A stretch of DNA of 64,000 nt, taken from the NCBI GenBank assembly GCA_025403435.1, contig CM046341.1:3047183-3111182 (forward strand), written 5' to 3'. A model generated the notes under the pieces. That model was not told the DNA's origin. It saw only the letters and a program-made list of their open reading frames with translations, and did not search any database. Positions 60,201-64,000 of this stretch are shown piece after piece (positions within the stretch are counted from its first letter, which is position 1; each line of letters begins with the position of its first letter). The position numbers and the translations under genes were made by a program. The stretch is from Artocarpus heterophyllus. Its lineage: Eukaryota > Streptophyta > Magnoliopsida > Rosales > Moraceae.

Positions 60201-62739
60201 ACTTTCCACTTAAGGCATTTAACAGAGATAACCATAAGAAGTCAAAAAGTGAAGCATAGATCGATCGACAACAGATAAGCGATAAAGCATTGACCTAACT
60301 GAACATTGCCTGAACATTATCCTATATCTGGACTTTTTCTACCTGATAAAGAACATAAAAGTGGGATACTTAAGGACATCCACAACTAGCAAAATTACTC
60401 TTTAAATCGATCAACAAAGTTTTCTATGCAATTGGCATGCATAACTTTGAACATTACAAAGAGTTAAGGATATAATTAAATTTCAAAAAAACAGTAATGG
60501 GAGAAACATACAATTTAGTACGCTTTGTAGGTCGAGGCATCACACTGGCTAAATTGTCAATATTTCCAGGACCAACTCCTGAGCCATGCATCAAACATTT
60601 CACATCTACATATGAAGAATTCCCTAAGGACATAGCAAACCAATCACTAAAGCTGAATATGGAAGAATATTGTAGTACAACAGCATACCTTAGACAAGGA
60701 AACTCGATATGTAAAAGAAACTAAACATGAGGAAGAAGTAATCTTCCACAACAAAACAAAAAGAGCAAGAGAGAATTACTTTTTGCCTTCATAAGGCAAG
60801 AAGAGTTCATCCCAATCTTCCCATCCAATTGGGACTCGGCAATGGCAGTATCATCCACATCTACAGTTCCAGACCTCTCTAACTCCTCAACTGACATAGC
60901 CTGATCTAAGATAGGTTAAAGTTTAACACAAGGGCTAAAGAAGCTATAGAAATGGAACATAAGCTTTGACCTTTCAGATTTTTTTCTTTGAAAAAAAGGG
61001 TTAAAAACTCTGAGTTAATAACAAGGAGGAAATTTTCATTAGGGAAAAAAAGGATACCTTAACCAGAAGCAAAAGAAGAAAATCTAAAATAAAACTGAAA
61101 TAAAAAAAGAGAGGATACTAACATAAGCAGATAGTGACTTTTTCCTCTCCTTCCTCGTAGGTTTCTTGGGCCTTACAGAGCCATCAACGCCCAGCATGGA
61201 TTCATCTGTAGGCTTCAACATCCTACAAAGTTCTGCAGAGATCCAGAAGGGACAAAGAAACCCCTTTCAGCAGAACACTAGCACAAGACATGAAAAAATT
61301 ATAGCTGGAAGGAGGCCCAACAAACAAAAATTGGCAACCAGAGAAGGAACATGACATGAAGACCAAATTAAACAGTGATGGAGTCCAGTTTAGTTAAACA
61401 TAAGGTCCCACAAAAGGCATGATATCATTGGATTGAACACACAGATAGTCGTATAAAATTAAGTGAATTCAAATTGGAAGCTATGGGAAAAGAAAACTTA
61501 TACAATAAGGCCCCAAATTAAATTTTGGCACGGTTCTTAAATTCAAAGATGCAAAAGAATCACATTATTGAAGATATTTTGAAAAATATTACATTTAACA
61601 TAGCGACACAAACTATAAGTAATGATTGAAAAACCCTTCAAACCTGCATGAGCTGCATATTGACTAGTCTTGACCGGTTTCTTACAAGTATTGCAGCCCA
61701 CCTTCACGTTAATATGAAGCAATCAGATAAATAAAGTGATGTTTAGTGCATGCATGCAAGTCCAAGCATGTTGATACATTGAAAGAAAGTGATGGTTACA
61801 TATATCATTTAAAAGATGTTTTTCTCTCAATATCATCTATCTGCTTCGGCGAAAGGCGCAACCTCAAGAAGAAGCAACAATGTCAACTTCCCCTTGTGCT
61901 TACTAAATATAGATAGTCATGAGGAGAGAAATTTAAAAAGATTACTAGAAGTCTACATGCAGCCAAGGGATACTATTCCTTCAAAAAATGTCACTTAAAT
62001 AAGCCCACTGAGGCAGTTATCACGTGACAAGGCTACAACTATAGAACCAAACATTCTACTTGGAAATACACATGTGGATTTCTATATCAAAAGAATTAAT
62101 GACACCAGTCTAAACTCTAATCTTACCAAATGCAAAGGATCAGCCATAGGCTTCAAACCAAAGACATGCATATCTGCATACCCAAACAGAAACAAACAAC
62201 AGTCTGAGAGATTAAGAATCCAGAAAAGCTGGGGAAAAAAGAATAAACAGAGCAAGGACATGTAAATCCTAAAATCGCCTACCGCTGCCCATCTTGCAAT
62301 GTCCCAAAAAAAAAAAACTAAAATTATTCTAATTAATGACGATGCCACTTGACATTTGTCATCATCCTACATTATCAACTCTATTAAAAAAATCACCTTC
62401 TTCATCAAGTAAATTTGGTTCATCTGCCTCACTGAATTCCCTGAATATCAATTGAGCGGCTAATTTCTGATGGCCAGCTTCCTCTGTTGAAAAAAACCAA
62501 AATGTGACTTAACAGATGAACAGTAGTAATCATGCTTATATCTCAAAAGAATATTAACAATCTGCAGGCCACAAAAATTGCCCTTCCTCCTCTCCCTTAA
62601 CAGTAAACAAGTGACGGCTAAATAGAAAGCCAGCCCACACACACACACACATACCTGCTACCATACTTTGTGAGAAACTCCCCGATGCCAAAAGCCTAGC
62701 CATCACCGCCATCCTCCCATTCCCAAGTGGGCATACCAT
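57221..62739 (-). CDS. SGF11/ATXN7-type zinc-finger protein of unknown function
   Basis: Twelve coding exons (62655-62739, 62397-62483, 62127-62173, 61644-61701, 61123-61232, 60780-60900, 60512-60623, 59769-59776, 59049-59156, 58588-58805, 58114-58327, 57221-57273) join in frame to 406 residues. Start MVCPLGNGRMAVMARLLASG. A zinc finger at 76-95 (CNTCKKPVKTSQYAAHAELC) has spacing C-x2-C-x11-H-x3-C, that of SAGA deubiquitinase-module SGF11/ATXN7 fingers. A Lys/Arg-rich stretch (RPKKPTRKERKKSLS, about 114-128) looks like a nuclear signal. MPRPTKRTKL, a conserved-looking block KIYYSQRNNRLRSALCHLYY and a Gln/Ser-rich tail ending QQQNGSVPVL follow. A role with chromatin complexes is inferred from the finger only. 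An 8-nt microexon is needed to keep the frame. An untranslated first exon probably lies at about 63474-63680, with donor GTTAGTG at 63473. Confidence 0.85.
59769..59776 (-). other. 8-nt microexon (GATAGCAG)
   Basis: On the minus strand the sequence is TTTCTTGTAG, GATAGCAG, GTGAGTTG: an 8-nt exon with strong flanking splice sites. Exon 7 ends ...ACT AAA TT and exon 9 begins GT CAT AAG. With the microexon the join reads L-I-A-G-H-K; without it the frame meets TAA at once (TTG TCA TAA). The phase argument makes it essential. Confidence 0.82.
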
Positions 62740-64000
62740 TTGTTAACCGTATATCTGAATATCTGTTGGCTAAAATCAGCAAAATCAGCTTTGTAATCTT
62801 AAAATTAGACAAACAACGCTAGAACAAAAACCTTTCATTAATTGGCATACAACAACTTGTTTAGTTATCATTAGGAGTTCACAAGCAAGTCTTCGATAGA
62901 TAGGAAAAAAAAACAAAACAAAAACAAAAACAAAACAAGACAAAAAAACCAAAAAAAATAAACAAAACAAAACAAAATATAATATGATTTTATAGGACAA
63001 AAAAGAACTACTAACCTACCAGAAATCAAAGTACATTGAAAATTTGAACCCAAAAAAGAAGGTTGAACAAAGAAGCAGGGCAATGCAGCCTCTTAACAGC
63101 TTTTTGCTCAAATTTATGGATGAAACAGAAAAATGTAAGAATTACTATTATCATCTAAGTAAAACCAATCAGAAAAATTGCATGTTTATTGACTGTATAA
63201 AATACATTTTCCAGAATAATTCAAGCAGTTCTTACACTCATGCAATTAGACAAAAACACCCAATTCTTCAGCAATCTCAACTTCAAAATAGGGAAAACAA
63301 TAAAATCCTTCAAATTATACTTAGAACAATACACTCGTCAATTTTTAGCTAATAGTAACGAAACCCTAACGAACGGACAAAAGCATTATACACAATGCAA
63401 AGCCGCGCTTAACTCGATAACAAAAATTCACTTCAGAAAATCAAAATCAAAATCAACCGAATAACACTAACCTCAATCTCCACAAAAGAATTTTCTCGAG
63501 ATAAAAACCCCTAAACCAAAGCGAGAGAAGGCGAGAATTCGAATGGCCACGGATCTCGGCGTAACGTCCGTAGAAAGAATGCGAGAATGAGGATTAACGA
63601 AGAAGCTCGGCAATGGCGGAACCAGAAAACCCTAAGAGAGAAGTTCGAGAGAGAGAGAGGCAGAGAGAGAAATCGAGCTTTTTTATAAAGGATTAAGGGG
63701 AAGGAGTGTGAGAAAGAGGAGAGAGAGACGGCAAAGCTAAAAATGGGAAGGCCTTGTTCTTGCTTTGCCGATTCGGGAGATTTTGAATGGGGACCTTTTT
63801 TTGGAGATATATACCCATGCGTTTATGTGTTGTGCTGCCCAACTGCAACTGCAAACACGTGACTTGCACGTGCGCCTCTTTGTTTTAAAATCAGCAGATT
63901 AAAAAGGGTCATATGCTGTTTGGATAGTAGTTTTAACCCCTTTTTTTTTATTCCTAACTAAAACTATTGTTTATTTTATTCACACTTCAAACTATAAATT
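62740..64000 (-). promoter_or_regulatory. Leader and promoter of the zinc-finger gene
   Basis: On the minus strand an acceptor TTAGCCAACAG lies about 30 bp before the ATG, so the start codon follows a leader intron. A probable untranslated exon ends at a GTTAGTG donor (about 63473), and a CTCTCTCTCTCT-rich start lies at about 63640-63680. Two CACGTG boxes are at 63856-63861 and 63867-63872. The window end (from about 63915) starts another MITE-like segment (TGCTGTTTGGATAGTAGTTT). Confidence 0.5.
63856..63872. promoter_or_regulatory. Paired G-boxes
   Basis: CACGTG occurs at 63856-63861 and again at 63867-63872, 11 bp apart centre to centre, close to one helical turn. They lie about 190 bp upstream of the presumed untranslated first exon of the zinc-finger gene, but could also serve a gene beyond the window. 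Likely bZIP/bHLH sites. Confidence 0.45.

Noticed and set aside
62785..63083. Phe/Leu-rich minus-strand frames
   Set aside because: Translation of the AAAACAAAAC simple repeat in the leader intron of the zinc-finger gene.
1..64000. CRISPR array, operon, rRNA or tRNA
   Set aside because: Nothing with regular spaced repeats, clover-leaf tRNA boxes or rRNA sequence was seen, and the gene structure is plant nuclear.

Overview
The window is nuclear DNA of a eudicot plant, probably woody. It is AT-rich, its genes have GT-AG introns, microsatellites and DNA transposons are frequent, and every recognisable protein is a plant family (divinyl-chlorophyllide reductase, inactive beta-amylase 9, tubby-like F-box protein, CASP-like protein). 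The species cannot be fixed from the sequence. No rRNA, tRNA or CRISPR array was found by eye.

Layout. 1-134 is the end of a CACTA transposon. 2248-8085 (+) is a CASP-like (CASPL1D-type) pseudogene whose introns are swollen by a GC-rich inverted-repeat element (2965-3866), a 150-bp tandem repeat and a probable solo LTR (6052-7804). 8370-10233 is repeat DNA: a CGACA-motif array, a MITE and a hAT-like element. 11431-12502 (+) is the intact CASPL1D paralogue. 13568-14836 (-) is intron-less DVR. 15590-16718 holds a Copia-LTR-like remnant and a fold-back element. 16943-18638 (-) is an F-box pseudogene, followed by a TGTCGTTT array (18845-19510). 20038-20181 (-) is a possible 47-residue membrane protein. 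22786-25572 (-) is a nine-exon plastid-type Rossmann NAD(P)-binding gene with a U12 AT-AC intron. 31518-34669 (+) is a myristoylated CDK-like kinase preceded by two uORFs. 36095-38094 (+) is a Cys/Pro/Gly-rich small-protein gene with a probable frameshift. 44750-47263 (+) is BAM9. 48976-51462 (-) is a tubby-like F-box protein. 57221-62739 (-) is a twelve-exon nuclear-type protein with an SGF11-type zinc finger and an 8-nt microexon. The remaining tens of kilobases are AT-rich spacer with at least nine copies of one MITE family.

How the genes relate. They are independently transcribed plant genes, not an operon. DVR, BAM9 and a tubby-like gene are, from memory, neighbours in Arabidopsis (At5g18660, At5g18670, At5g18680), and CASPL1D2 adjoins TLP9 (At3g06390, At3g06380). 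The window therefore looks like an ancestral block expanded by transposons and extra genes. Exon structures were built by hand from splice signals and reading phase; every multi-exon model called intact closes in frame.
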